Shown in pieces: positions 11,198 to 22,985 of a DNA stretch of 64,000 bases. A model generated the notes under the pieces. That model did no database searches, was not told the origin of the DNA, and saw only the letters and a list, made by a program, of their open reading frames with translations. The stretch is from Aphrophora alni (Eukaryota; Arthropoda; Insecta; Hemiptera; Aphrophoridae), in assembly GCA_963513935.1 (NCBI GenBank), contig OY740769.1, positions 109,099,762-109,163,761 on the forward strand, in the 5' to 3' direction. Every line of letters starts with the position of its first letter. Positions within the stretch are counted from its first letter, which is position 1. The position numbers were made by a program, and so were the translations under genes.

Positions 11198-11226
11198 CTG
11201 AAGATGACAACTTTGTTGTTGTAATA
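11198..11226 (+). other. hammerhead-like hairpin motif, copy 1
   Basis: Sequence CTGAAGAT, then a perfect 6-bp hairpin GACAAC-TTT-GTTGTT (one G-T pair), then GTAAT. The layout matches the motif at 61,367 (CTGAGGAT, GGCGAC-TTT-GTCGTT, GAAAC). The two stems differ by changes that keep pairing. The 3' GAAAC block is degenerate here. It is followed by CTAATAGGAATAAACA, which looks like the 3' end of a retroelement. Confidence 0.5.
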
Positions 11227-11771
11227 GCTATAAGGGTCTAATAGGAATAAACATTTTACTTTTGACAAAAAGTTTGTTTTTTGTTATTTTGTTTATTCCC
11301 AAGTGTGGTAAGGGACTTTTGAAAGTGTACCTGTATAATATATTGTCACCACAGTGCTCTGGTCTTTGTTTAGTAAAATGATGGTAACCTCAAAAAGGAT
11401 TTCCTTTGAGGTAAGTACCTAATTTTACATAACTTTTTCAAAAATTAGTTGTATTTATGTTTCAGTTTTAATTTATTAGTTCTAGTTTTGGTACTGTTGT
11501 TAAAAAGAAAAGGTAAATATCTAAGTTAAGTGTTATAACATGTAAATATATATTATATATAATGCAAAATAGTAATAAAACCTTCTTTTTTTTTAATTTT
11601 GTAAATTAAAACCTTTGACTATATATATTTATTTGAGTTATATAAAAAATTATGTATATCATATTTTAAGAAGCTGTTTATAAAATGAAACATGTTATAT
11701 AATACTTTAAAGTTATATCTCATAATGGGTGACATTCATTTGGTTCAGAATATTGAATTACTGTACTTAAT
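11227..11771. other. AT-rich spacer
   Basis: Contains a small hairpin near 11,390-11,415 (CCTCAAA, short loop, TTTGAGG). No gene seen. Confidence 0.35.
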
Positions 11772-12054
11772 ATGAACAAACACTGACTGATTGAATTCAG
11801 TAACTGATTCCTGTATTTCAAATTATTTGTGTCTGTTTTCCCAGCAAAATGAAAGCTATAGAGAAATCACACTCTATTAATAACTAATATGTTTTAATTG
11901 TCTTGTGTAAAGATATTTTCCATTGTATAAATATCAACAAATGTTTTGACTTAAGTGCTTTTAATCTTTATATTATGCATGAAAGTTGTGTTATATAAAG
12001 TATGTTATAAGCATTAAATTAATACAATTTCATGTTATGAATAAAATATAAATG
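11772..12054 (-). repeat. 283-bp dispersed repeat, copy 2
   Basis: Inverted copy of 1994-2276: same length, two differences by eye, sharp boundaries. The pair are 9.5 kb apart and could pair as a large hairpin if both lay on one transcript. No coding capacity and no recognised class. Confidence 0.85.
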
Positions 12055-14486
12055 ATTTGAGGAATTGCTAAAACTTAGAATATAACTAAAGTTACTTACG
12101 GCTCCACAATTCTGTTGCACATGGAAGCATGAAATGAACAAAACAAAGAATTTATAATACAAAACTACAACTAATAGTTGATGTGCCCAGTATGTAACTT
12201 TCTACTCACACATATAAAGACAAATTTCAAATTCAAACTTTCTCTTTAAAAAGCATAATTAAAACATTTTAATCAACACAAATTTTCTTTATTTTTATGT
12301 CATAATTTTTTCAGATTCTGGGAATTTAATGATAAAGAATGTACAAACCAATGTCAAATTCGAACTCAGTAGTGGAATATACAAAATACAATGTATATGT
12401 ACAATGTTGTGATATTCATACAAAATAAATTATTAATAAAACTTATTTTAATCCCATTTCTAGATACCGAATTAACTACAAAATTTTGGTCCTTCGGTTT
12501 TATTCTTGATATAATGCCTGACAATCACTCTTCACACTCTCTTATTTTTACTTCAATCCTTATGTAATGTGGTGTAAAATTTAATAATTGCATTTGTCAT
12601 ACTCTATATCAAATCTGTAAATGCTAAGTTAATCTGTCTTCTCAGTCTTGCGACAATGTGTGACAAAAATAAATAGACAGGGAGACAGAAAATAGTCTAA
12701 ATGTATTTAAAATACTGAGAACCACTGAAAGTGTGATATTGAAATATTTAATGCCATTTAAACATACCAAAATAGTACTAGATGATTGGAAAGTAATAGT
12801 AAACTTATATACATATAACCCACATTTATTAATAAAAGTTTCTTTCTTTCTTAATGCATTTTTCTGTATGAACATTTCTTCTTCAAATATTACGAAATAA
12901 TGTTTGTGTTTCTAATTTATTTTATCCATTTATGATGGTTCAAAAACTTTACTGTTAATTTGAATGAGACCATATTATATAATATTACATAACATTGGTT
13001 ATGTAAGAAACTCGGATGAACTAATTATGTTGTTTGATGAATTCCGGTGGATAGAAACTTATCTGAAACCTACGCCAATATTAGTAATTATTTGTCTCTA
13101 ATTCATGAAAATTGTGTTGAAATATTCACTGTTTCACAGAGTTATGTTACTTACTGGTAAGAGTGTTAACTACTAATAATGAGGTAATTTACAATTAATG
13201 TAATATGTCACCAGCAATGGGACCTACCTGAAGGAAACTCTCCATTTTATTACATGTTAGTAAGGAAGGAGGCCTGCATGAATAAAACTCTTCAACACGA
13301 AAGAAATTGGTAAAGTAAACTTAAAAAATACTCCTCACGTAAAGCAAGCTCTAGTGGTATTTCTTGGATAGCATTGATATATTTATTATATTTTTCACTT
13401 TTAATTTAACTCCCACCCCATTTTAATTTGTTCTCTTAAAAACATCTATCATTAAGTATTTGATTCGGTCAAATACAAGTCACTGGGATTTAACTAACTA
13501 GTCTTGGGAATTGAATAAAATGTGGCCATCTCATGAAAAAATTAAATAGCTGAACGAACTTGAAATTTGATATGAACAGTATTTTTTAAATGCTAAACCA
13601 ATATAATAAGTATACATTAAGTCTAGCAATTCTTTTTAAAATTTTTAATGTAAATCTGATATGAATATTTCAATGGTTACAACTTCTTTTGGCAAAAAAT
13701 AACAATGTATATTTCTCTGCTCTCCACTTGCACTATCAGATTTGTAGGAGGAAAAAAAAAAATAAGGTTCACTTATTAAATTCAATAAGGTTCACTTAAA
13801 TTGAAATTTAAACATTATTAAAAGGAATAATCGTATTAATATTAATAGGTGAGGCTGGATACTGTATATATTAAAAAGGTTGAAATAAGAAGTTGCAACT
13901 TGTAGTGGAAGCGTAAAACAAATCAGGCCAAAGGCAAAATGTTTTTTTAATGGCTTATGTTTTAAAACAATGTAAGAGGGGATGGGGTTGATGGGTGAAG
14001 CAAGCTGGAGTCTTCTTAGTTAATATGTTTATGTAAAATATAAAGTGTTTGGTAACCATGCATATTATACGTGTATTACTGCTAAATTAGAGAGTAGCTT
14101 TACTGATTTGAATGAAACTTTTGCACTTGATTTAAGATATTTCTGGAAATGTTTTAGTTTATAATAAATAACTAGACCTTTACTTTCACATTAGAGGGGG
14201 AAAAGAAGAAATTTTCATGCTTCCCTAAGTTTTTAGAAATAACATATGAACGTGAATTTTACGGAAGTGTCCTCTTGAGATGTACTCAATTGATTTTTAT
14301 ATAACATGTGTTAAATTATAGGTTAAGTGTATAGATTTGGTAAAGAATTAGATAAATTCTAAAATTAATAAAATATAGCCTTAATAGGCTTATTTAGGAG
14401 TGTGTACACTAAAATTATGTTAATTTGAGTTTTAACCTTACCATAGGTTAATAAGAACTGAATTGTACAAAAAATCTTCTTTCCTG
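12055..14486. other. AT-rich sequence with splice-like sites on the minus strand
   Basis: No open frame with a recognisable domain. Minus-strand acceptor and donor consensuses lie almost back to back near 12,094-12,115 (12 bases between) and 13,222-13,235 (TTTCCTTCAG|GTAGGT, none between); see findings. The rest is featureless. Confidence 0.35.
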
Positions 14487-14575
14487 GGTGTGATTCAAAC
14501 CCTTGATATTAAATATCATTCTTGATCAGAGAAGAGATGTTTTCAACCATTGAGTTATTAAAACAATTATAAGAA
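14487..14575 (-). repeat. possible tRNA-derived SINE head
   Basis: Minus strand: ACTCAATGGTTGAAAACATC (A-box-like) followed about 30 bases on by GGGTTTGAATCACACCC (B-box-like), with the usual tRNA-like spacing. It does not fold into a full tRNA and shows no clear similarity to the other SINE copies here, so it may be another family or chance. Confidence 0.35.
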
Positions 14576-15837
14576 TTGTTACTTTTTTCACAATATGAAG
14601 TAGAAAATTTTCTGTTCTAGTATAATCAAACAAAAGCTTTGATTCAAAACACACATACAGTTCGTTAGACCACATCAATGCCACAAAATTTAGTAATTTA
14701 TTTTAGATCACAGATAATCAAATTGTAATGGAAATATATGGTCTCCCACAGTTAAAATAATTCTAGTTTACAAACTACAGTGTACCAAACATTCCTGAAA
14801 TAATATTTTCATAATTATTTCAAATTTTCAAAACAAAAATTGTTTAGACATTTTATGTTAATATTTATACTTCAGATATTAATTGTCTAATAATAAAATT
14901 ATTTACAAACAAAATCAATGGAATATCTTGTATTTAAAAAAAATTACATATATACTGTATATACTGTATATTTATTTATTAAATATCCACAAAATTCTAT
15001 TTTTAGCTTGGGTCTTCAAAGGGTCTACTGAACACATTTACATGTACTTTGTGTTAAATAGTAGGCCTGTATTAATTGTGGTAGTACAGACATGGAAAAA
15101 CATAACAAAAGACTTTAATGCTAATAAGTTATTGTTTATTACTGCAGATCTGTAATATTAGATAATACTTTGAGCAACTTTTAATTTACTTACCCTACTA
15201 TCCAACTGTTGAAGGCAGCATAGACATAATAATAAATAAATTATACAGCATAATAGAAGAGATTGTAAAATCTACAAATAGAATATATGATATAAATAAA
15301 GGACACCTAGATAAAATACTTACTATGGATCTTTAACAGGTGAGTAATTGATAAGTACATAATATTTATCAAATAACAAAGAAATTTATGTTAGTTTAAT
15401 TGAATCTCGAGTGTCAGAAGAATGTACTCAAAATAATTATGTATGTCCTAGCGGCAATGTAGATTGTGATAATACTAAATTAAATACTTACTAAAGTTAA
15501 ATTTAAGAAGAACACATGCCCTAAATTATGAGTGGAAATCAATTGATTAGGAAGTTGAGAACTGTTAAATGGTGTTGATATTGATGTGGCTTAAACCCTC
15601 ATATACAGTAAGTTAGTGCAGTTTAAGATTAAAATTTTATTACTGTATTTCAATGTTTCCTTATGACAAAACAGTTTTATCTTTGATTTTTGAGCTTTTT
15701 ATTTTCTATAAAGTAATAAATTATTATGAATGGTAATGAATTTACAAATATTATGATGAAAACAAAATAGTTAATAATATATATATAAAACAACCTGAAA
15801 TAGTGACATAATTTATTATTAAAAACAGTAAATTATT
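14576..15837. other. AT-rich sequence
   Basis: A 90-codon plus-strand frame (14,883-15,155) has no domain. A minus-strand acceptor and donor pair lies at 15,188-15,210 with 12 bases between. Nothing else seen. Confidence 0.35.
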
Positions 15838-17533
15838 ATTATTATTTATTTTATTTTATTTCCCTCCAGAATCAATACAGATGCAAAATATTAACACATC
15901 TATTACAGCTATTTTATACAATAGTAATCAGAAAAGAGAAAGAAAAAAACAAACAAAAATTTAACAAATCTACAATAGACAAAGTATTTGTTTTCGCCAT
16001 TCCGACTACTAATTAATAATTAGATATATTAATGGGACTTACCATTAATATATCTAAAGACATAAAGTGTACATTGACCTGTACCATATTCTTAAATATA
16101 TACACTTACGCCCAATCATACTTACACACCTATACATAAAACTAATATACATAGCTTATAACTATAACATTTGCTTACCTAAACTAAAAGTATAAAAAAA
16201 AACCATTTGCTTGAATAGAAAATATAATATAGTTCATCAGAGAAAAACCACCCCATTTCTCTGGAAGAAAAAAAAAACAAAGAAAAAACACCCGGCTCCT
16301 CTAAAGGCAGCCCGCTTTGGGGATAGCCACTCGTACATTTTGCGAAATAAAATATGACAGCAGTAAGACAAAATTAACCTAACAATATATAGCACCTAAA
16401 GCAAAAATTATAATTTACAAAGAGTTTTCTTTACCTTTTTCCAAGAAAATATCGGCGAGAATTCTACACAAATATTAAAAATTTCACATGTTCTTACTTA
16501 TCAAGAGAGAAAAAAGTAAAAATCCAAATCATAATAAAATTGACACATATACCAAAACATATGTAAGAGCAGTAATACATAAGGGTCACTATACTATTCA
16601 ATAACTATTAACTACATACATTAAACCAGTGTTCAACCTCCTCCTGTTCAAAGAGCCAACTTTTCAATTTTCGCAAGAAAAAAAAAGAAATTGAATTTCC
16701 ACATTTGATGTGGCCAGGCAGAACATTAAATAATTTTGGCCCCAGGAAACAAAAGTCTTCATAATGTAAGTTTTAAAAGGTTTTGGCATTGCAAAATTTC
16801 TTGCACTTCTTAACCGTACCCTGCTCCCATCAGACCTATCAGAAAGTTGCCTGTTTCCACTTTTTATAAAAAATAACTTAAGTACTTTGTAAATGTACAA
16901 GTATCTTAAAGGTAATATTCGTAAAGAGAGGAATAATGGCTTTGAATATTCCAACCTACTTTTGTTTAGGATCATCCGGACAAACTGTTTCTGAATATTA
17001 ATTACAGGTATTAGATTACTAATGTAAGTCCCTCCCCAACTATGCAAACCATACTCTATCCTACTCTGTACCAAAGAAAAATAAATCATACGCTTAACAT
17101 CCGGAGGAGACATATTTCTAAGAAAATAAAACACTCTTAATATACTACCCAACTTAGATTTTAACTTAGACAAATGGACTTTCCAATTTAGTTCATTGTC
17201 GAGGAATACACCCAAATATTTTACGCAGTTACTTGCTTTAACAACTGAACACGTATTTTTCCAAAAAAATTCTTTCACATGTACATTTTGAGTACGTGTA
17301 TATATTATATATTATATCCTCCGAGAAGTCATATCTTCCCTTTAATATAAAATTAACATAGTTAGTTTTTCCACACTCAGGACCATACGATTTTTTAAAA
17401 ACCACCACCTAATGGCTCTTAAGTCATTATTCATGGCATGTTTAACATCACTCCATGTACATTCAACATAACATATAATAGTATCATCCGCAAATGATGT
17501 TAAGCTGCCATATAGTCGCGCATTACAATGGTC

Positions 17534-17589
<56 letters not shown>

Positions 17590-17895
17590 AACAATATAGG
17601 GCCCAAAACATGCCCTTTGGGTATGCCATACTTGATTTGACCCATTTTACTAACAACACCATTTATCCTAACACATTGTTTCCTTCCAGCAAGATAGCTT
17701 CGAAACCAACTTAACACAACTCCTCTGATGCCACAATTTGAAAATTTTTGAATCAATATCGCATGATCAACAGTATCAAAAGCGTTTTTAATGTCTAAGA
17801 AAAGCCCACTCACACAATTACCACAATTTATGCCTTCATTTACACAACTGTGAGAATTTATTAAACAGGGCTTTGTAAAATTATTTATTATTACT
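15838..17895 (-). pseudogene. 5'-truncated CR1/Jockey-type LINE with RT domain
   Basis: Minus-strand non-LTR retrotransposon, about 2.05 kb. From 17,880 downward the reverse transcriptase reads GLFLDIKNAFDTVDHAILIQ, then GIRGVVLSWFRSYLAGRKQ and GIPKGHVLGPILFLLY. After a TA-repeat insertion come YINDH and SFADDT (catalytic F-A-D-D, about 17,490). Frameshifts near 17,365 and 17,280 lead into a 204-codon frame with CVKYLGVFLDNELNWKVHLS and QSRIEYGLHSWG, the normal thumb region. About 800 bp of 3' UTR runs to a tail of AATAA/ATAA units at about 15,838-15,870. No endonuclease or RNase H is present. The enzyme would have copied its own RNA at a nicked target; this copy is dead through truncation, shifts and the microsatellite. 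Confidence 0.85.
17539..17584. repeat. (TA)23 microsatellite inside the RT core
   Basis: 46 bp of uninterrupted TA between the codons for FLLY and YIND of the LINE reverse transcriptase. It creates the Tyr-Ile repeats seen in both overlapping minus-strand frames. It evidently grew from the TATATTAAT codons of the ancestral motif. Confidence 0.95.
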
Positions 17896-17952
17896 TATTT
17901 GAATTTAAAATTGTAACCTTTTTTATTTTAGAACTTTATTTTAATGAAAATT

Positions 17953-18075
17953 ACTCAGCTTATGGGCGCCAGATGGAGTTAACGCATCATTTTTGAAAAA
18001 GAAGTTAATAGTTAATTGTTAAAAATATCTCAGGGTCACAAATCCTTTTGAAAGTGTACTTACAGTGGTTCCCAG
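17953..18075 (+). repeat. GGGCGCC dispersed repeat, copy 2
   Basis: ACTCAGCTTATGGGCGCCAG followed by GGAGTTAACGC, TTTTTGAAAAA and CTCAGGGTCA. Collinear with copies at 1544 and 21,850. It abuts the truncated 5' end of the LINE. Confidence 0.55.
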
Positions 18076-18399
18076 TGAAATAAAGAAATCTTATTTGTGC
18101 TGAAACTTAACATGGTTTATTACATCAAAGATTAATACATGTACTTAAATTTTCATCAATTTTCTATAATTAATATTAATATTCAAGGTCTTAGCTTAAT
18201 GCATCTTTTAGCATTATTCTGATTTCTTTAAATACTCTGAGTAGACACTGAATACTCGGCGGAGTAACCAACCAATACCTAAATCTACTACTACACTCGT
18301 CTCTTAAAAAATATGCAAAAACATACATGAATACTACTTTTCACAACAATAAGCACATCACTAAAGACATATCGGAGAGTTTTATCCGTCCAAGGAAAC
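18076..18399. other. no gene recognised
   Basis: AT-rich; nothing seen apart from a short 77-codon minus-strand frame (18,291-18,524) without a domain. Confidence 0.35.
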
Positions 18400-18648
18400 C
18401 TCTGTGCACTGTCAGGTTCTAGAAGGTAGAGATGGAAAAGCAGGGACGCACATCTGGTTGCTGGATTGTACAGAAACCCAAACCAGCATGGGTTGGGTGT
18501 TCTATCAATTGGCAAAACTACCACTTTTGCTTATACTAACAGATGGTAACTGGTCGGTCCCATGCAGGTTGAGGTGGGGGACCCTTCTGAGGCTACTGGG
18601 TCTGATGTGCAATGGCTATAGAAGTTTGAGGGTAGAAAGATTGAGTTA
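18400..18648. other. GC-richer segment of unknown origin
   Basis: About 250 bp near 50 percent GC in a 30 percent background, open for 81 codons on the plus strand (18,404-18,649). The translation (for example L-T-D-G-N-W-S-V-P-C) matches nothing I recognise. Composition suggests a mobile element or old coding fragment. Confidence 0.3.
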
Positions 18649-19270
18649 AATGGTTGGATGTGCTACCAATACATATACAACAATATATTTCTCACAACCC
18701 AATAAAACCAAAATAATGTAGTAAAAGTGAAATAAAATAAAAATATACAGAGTTTTTAACATGTCTTTTATTTTAGAGCTTCTTGTCTCATTATTATCAG
18801 TGATAGAAAGAATATTTAATTTGTGTGTGTCATCAGGTGAATCATATTTGTATAGGCCAGCAATAGTTGGAATTTTTAAATTTTTTGGTCTAGAATTTGT
18901 CACTGTTCTAATTATTTTCTTTTGCAGTATGAAAACTCCATCAACTCCAAAGAATATTTCCATATCTTAAGATTGATTCAAGATACTCATGATACACAAT
19001 TTTACATGCATACACTATCTTTTAAGTGTAAAAATGCAAAAGAAATTGATCTTAATTTCTCCCAAACAAAATCCAAATGAGATTGCTAGTTTACCCTCTC
19101 ATCCAATAAAACTCCCCAAAATTTATGAGTTTTTAGTAGATTAAAATTATATATTTAATAGTTACAATTTCTTGCAGAGAATTTTGTTATTTGAGTATTA
19201 TCAATATTTAATTTTAGATATTCCACAATAGATTGAGTAAGGAGATATAACAAACAAAACATTGATATAA
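18649..19270 (-). pseudogene. decayed CR1/Jockey-type LINE, RT thumb region
   Basis: Minus-strand translation across shifts gives LNIDNTQITKF at about 19,215, then FWGVLLDERVN and a segment ending EKLRSISFAFLHLKDSV. These match the usual K-x-L-G-V-x-x-D-x-x-L-x-W-x-x-H and K-L-x-S blocks. Downstream, an I-L-Q-K-K-I-I-R-T-V segment and RPKNLKIPTIAGLYKY near 18,860 match the R-x-L-K-I-x-T-x-x-x-L-Y block near the C-terminus. Stops interrupt it. No catalytic core or 3' tail is evident, so it is an internal fragment. Confidence 0.55.
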
Positions 19271-19399
19271 GATATAACATGTTTTCTCCATTCTCTGATA
19301 GTGTGCAAGTCTGGCATATATCTACCTATCCCACATTTCCAGACCACAGGTGTATTGACTTTTGTTTGAACAGAGCTGTGACAGAAAGAATGTTATTAA

Positions 19400-20460
19400 A
19401 TAAAAGTGATGTTTCTCCCTAAACCAGAGAAAGGCATATACAAAGATCTTAAGGATTTTAGGCAAATTAACTTATTGCCTTTCTTAAAGACTTTAGACTG
19501 GCTGATAGACAGACATATAAGTGATGGGGTGATTACAAAAAGTTCTATTCATACAAATTAATATGTATATATGGCTGATAGATCTGTCGAAAACATCAAT
19601 ACATCAAAATTGATGTCCAGGGTGGAATGGAAGCTGGAAGCATTGTTAAAAATGTCTTCATGGTGGTGTGAGAGGATTGGTCACTGTCAATCCAGGGAAG
19701 ATGAATCTAATTCTCTTCACCAGAATATGTAAAAAAAAAATGGGTTGTACATGACAAAGTTGTTGGGTAAAGACTCATTTGTTCTGATTCATTGAAATAT
19801 TTTGGAGTAATGCTACAGAAAACTGCTCTGGGCTAGAACTTTTCAGGAGGTAGGTAATTAAAGTGTGCATTCTTCTCTGGCAATGTAGGTTGGTTGGTAT
19901 GACATAGGGATTCAGGACCTCAATGATAAGATGGGTATATAAGATCCTCTATAACATTTGCTTCTATAGTCTGGTAGTTTTCAAAAATTAAATAAAGTTC
20001 AACAAATGGTCTGCCTTGGAATTACAGGGGCCATGAGAACTACACCAACAGTAGCTATACAGGTCATCTTTGATTCCCCCCCCTGGAACTTTTATTCCCC
20101 CCAAATGGTTACAATTTGAGATTGAATTCAGGAGGAAGCTGGATATTTCCTATTGATACTGTTTGTGTTTCAGTGAAGAATTGGAGTTGGATCCAATTAC
20201 TACAAGTTGGTTAAGATTATAAATATGACACTATATAACCTCAATAGCCAACTAGAGGCCATTTTCCCATCTCATAAAGACTGGCTGCAAGACCAGGTGG
20301 ACGTGATATAGAAAGGACAGGTCTGGTTTACAGATGGGTAAAAAACAGACATGGGCACAGGAGTAGGTATGGACATGCACAGCAGCTCACATCACAGAGG
20401 AAGTTATCTTTGTTACTGGGAAACTATGCCACAGTTTTGAAGGTGAGGTATACATCGTTA
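19400..20460 (+). pseudogene. decayed R1/Jockey-group LINE with RNase H
   Basis: Plus-strand relic. Near 19,435 a segment like F-R-Q-I-N-L-L-P-F-L-K-T-L matches the R-P-I-x-L-L-x-x-x-x-K-x-L block at the start of reverse transcriptases. Near 20,000-20,080, VQQMVCLGITGAMRTTPTVA matches the well conserved QR-x-A-C-L-G-I-T-G-A-M-R-T-T-P-T block of insect elements in this group. Near 20,320-20,360, VWFTDGSKTDMGTGVG is the first catalytic block of RNase H, followed by a degenerate Y-A-T-V-F-E-G-E-V-Y. Stops and shifts are many, and the F-A-D-D box is missing, probably in an internal deletion. Confidence 0.7.
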
Positions 20461-20584
20461 TTACATAAACAAAATAAAATAAAAACTGGATTCAGGAACA
20501 GATGTTCCTATATGCTCTTCTATATAAGGTAACACTCCAGCAGATGGATGGAGATGGTGAGGCGTCAGAGATAAGGATGTTTCA

Positions 20585-20760
20585 TATCATTTCGTTTTTA
20601 TTCAGTCTGGCAAGCAATACAATTATTGTATAAGACAACTCAGTATATAACTAGATAGAAGGAAATAAAGATAATATATACGTTTAATACAAAAGATATA
20701 ACTATAATTAAATAATTGAATATTTTTATTAATGGCCTGGATATCTCAGAAAAAAGAACA
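20585..20760 (-). repeat. possible LINE 3' UTR fragment
   Basis: TTTTATTCAGTCTGGCAAGC followed by TTGTATAAGACAACTCAGTA resembles 23,351-23,400 (TTGTATAAGACAAGTCAGTA), the presumed 3' UTR of the minus-strand LINE there. Probably the same family; only the 3' part is present. Confidence 0.35.
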
Positions 20761-21083
20761 GCTGGGATTTTGAAGACCAAAAATGAGGTTGGTGGTTATG
20801 GCCTTCTAAATGAACATAACTCCTCTAAAAGCACCTTCATCTAATGGGCTTGGTGGGTGATCTGTGCTGTATGTGGAGTTATTCTTTTACAATCTTTTAC
20901 CTTGGCATTATGAGACATAAGTATGTAGCCTAACACTATCACTATACTAAGGGAATGTCTTCAAGACCCTCTACATTTTGGTAAATGGTAGATTTTAAAT
21001 GACATACTGTATAGCTTATGAACCACAGAGTACCTCATAGTTTAGGTACAGTAATCTTGAATATAGATATCACAACCCGTATA

Positions 21084-21085
<2 letters not shown>
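20761..21085. other. no gene recognised
   Basis: AT-rich; nothing seen. Confidence 0.35.
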
Positions 21086-21170
<85 letters not shown>

Positions 21171-21171
21171 A

Positions 21172-21214
<43 letters not shown>
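21086..21214. repeat. compound microsatellite (AAT)n-(AT)n-(TA)n
   Basis: About 41 bp of AAT units, then about 40 bp of AT, a 10-bp interruption (GTATAAACAA) and about 39 bp of TA. It produces a Leu-run and Tyr-Ile-run open frame on the minus strand that is not a gene. Confidence 0.95.
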
Positions 21215-21217
<3 letters not shown>

Positions 21218-21849
21218 TAAAGAATAATAGGTGATGGGTCAAAAAATCCATTTTGAGAGTTTATTGAACTAAGTCATGGAGTGTTAAGTTCCCCGAGCAC
21301 AAATAAATGGTGTAAAAGTTGCACTAACTTTCTCACACATCCATATGGATCTAAAAAAAAAACCAATATTCTGCTGAATTTTTGTGTTTATCTTACAGAC
21401 AGTTAAGTCAAGTCTTTAAAAATTACTAACTGCTAAAAAAAAAAATCAGCTAAAACCACATATGTTTAATCAAATGAACAACCTAATTTTATAAAAATCA
21501 GCTAAAAGATATATCAGCTACAGAAATCTGAAAATAAAATATCTAAGAAAACAGACTGAAAATTAACTTTTGATTAAGAGTTAAAATTTACAACACCATA
21601 AGAACTATCATTGATAACTACATATTATTATCATTCAAATACACTGATTTCAGTGTTTCAATTCTATTATAGGATGACCATTTAACTTAAAATGATGTAG
21701 TAAAATATATTACTGTATTACTAAATTACATACAAATCTAAAAAAATATCTTTTTTATTTTTCAAATAAAGGTAGTTTCAAAATCTGAAGTAATATTAAT
21801 ATAAGAGGTTTTGATATTAATTTATTTTTTAAACAAAAGTAAATAATTT

Positions 21850-21980
21850 GCTCAGCTAGGGGCGCCAGGAAGCTTTACGCTTACCAATTTAGAAAAGTTA
21901 AAAGTTTGATTAATATTTACTAAAAAAATGCTCAGGGTAATGTTTATTTTAAAAGTGTACTCCCAAGTGGTTATAAGTTA
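21850..21980 (+). repeat. GGGCGCC dispersed repeat, copy 3
   Basis: GCTCAGCTAGGGGCGCCAGG, then TTACGC, AATTTAGAAAAG and GCTCAGGGTAA, then AAAAGTGTACT, which copy 2 also has. The last shared motif shows that the family extends past 130 bp. Confidence 0.55.
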
Positions 21981-22985
21981 TAAGTCTATCTCTAAGCATT
22001 TTTAATGTAAGTTCAAAATTACTTTTTTAGAGGTTTTTCATGTTCAGACCTTTAACAATTTTGAAAATGTAAAAAAAATCCAAATGACATCTAATATTGT
22101 ATCAGTTTAAATATTGAGCTAGAACCAACAAAATTAGTCTACCCTTTTAAAGTAATAACATAAATTCAATTTTTGTGAAGTTAGGCCTATTCATTCGGGT
22201 ACTCTTTATTAAGTGAATCATCATTTTTGATGAGTTTTTACAAAGAAATAATAATACATGTTGCTAAATAATAACTTTAATTACTTACACTGCAAAAGAA
22301 ACATAACAGTAAATTTTTAAAAAAGAAGAAAAGTAAAACATTTCTACTACCAGTGCCTTAAAACAGATTTTAAATTTTTCTTTAACAAAATTGTAAGGGT
22401 TTCATTAATTGGTATTTGTTTTTTTTAATTTAAAACAGTTTGGTAACGGATGTTAGCTTCTTATTACAGCAAAATAGTGTGTGTATTCATGAAGGTCACT
22501 TGAATCTGTGACTCATCAATATATGATTTTTAAGTAATCCAATCATATTTTGTAAATCTTAAGGGATATAAGAATGGAAATGTAATTAATTTAAAACCAA
22601 ATAACTTCCATATATTTTTGGAGCACTTTTATACATTACTATTAGGCATAAATAATCACTGAACATTTCTTATGAATTATACCCCTTAAAGAAAATTTAC
22701 ACTCATTCTGTATTAAAAGTAAAATTAGTTTATAAACATATTATAGTCTACTTACTTGACACATCTGAACAGCATGAAAGAATAAAAAATACGAATTAGT
22801 ATTATTAATCAGACCATAATAAAACAATAACAATTAAATAATTAAATTATTGGGTTTTATTTAATTTATATTAACCAAATCAGAAACATTATTTATTCTA
22901 AAAATCTTATACTACACCGTTTTTGTTGTTTTGTTTTTTTGAGATTGTCTACAAAATTTGTGAAGTATGAATATTAAATGGAACC
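21981..22985. other. AT-rich sequence
   Basis: No gene. Two minus-strand sites with an acceptor almost touching a GTAAGT donor lie at 22,283-22,295 and 22,750-22,770. Confidence 0.35.

Noticed and set aside
10980..11210. 76-codon minus-strand frame as a gene
   Set aside because: No domain; it overlaps the hairpin motif and a probable retroelement end.
17342..17662. Separate small gene encoding Tyr-Ile repeats
   Set aside because: It is the LINE reverse transcriptase read through a TA microsatellite.
21042..21251. Hydrophobic Leu/Tyr-Ile protein on the minus strand
   Set aside because: Produced entirely by AAT and AT microsatellites.
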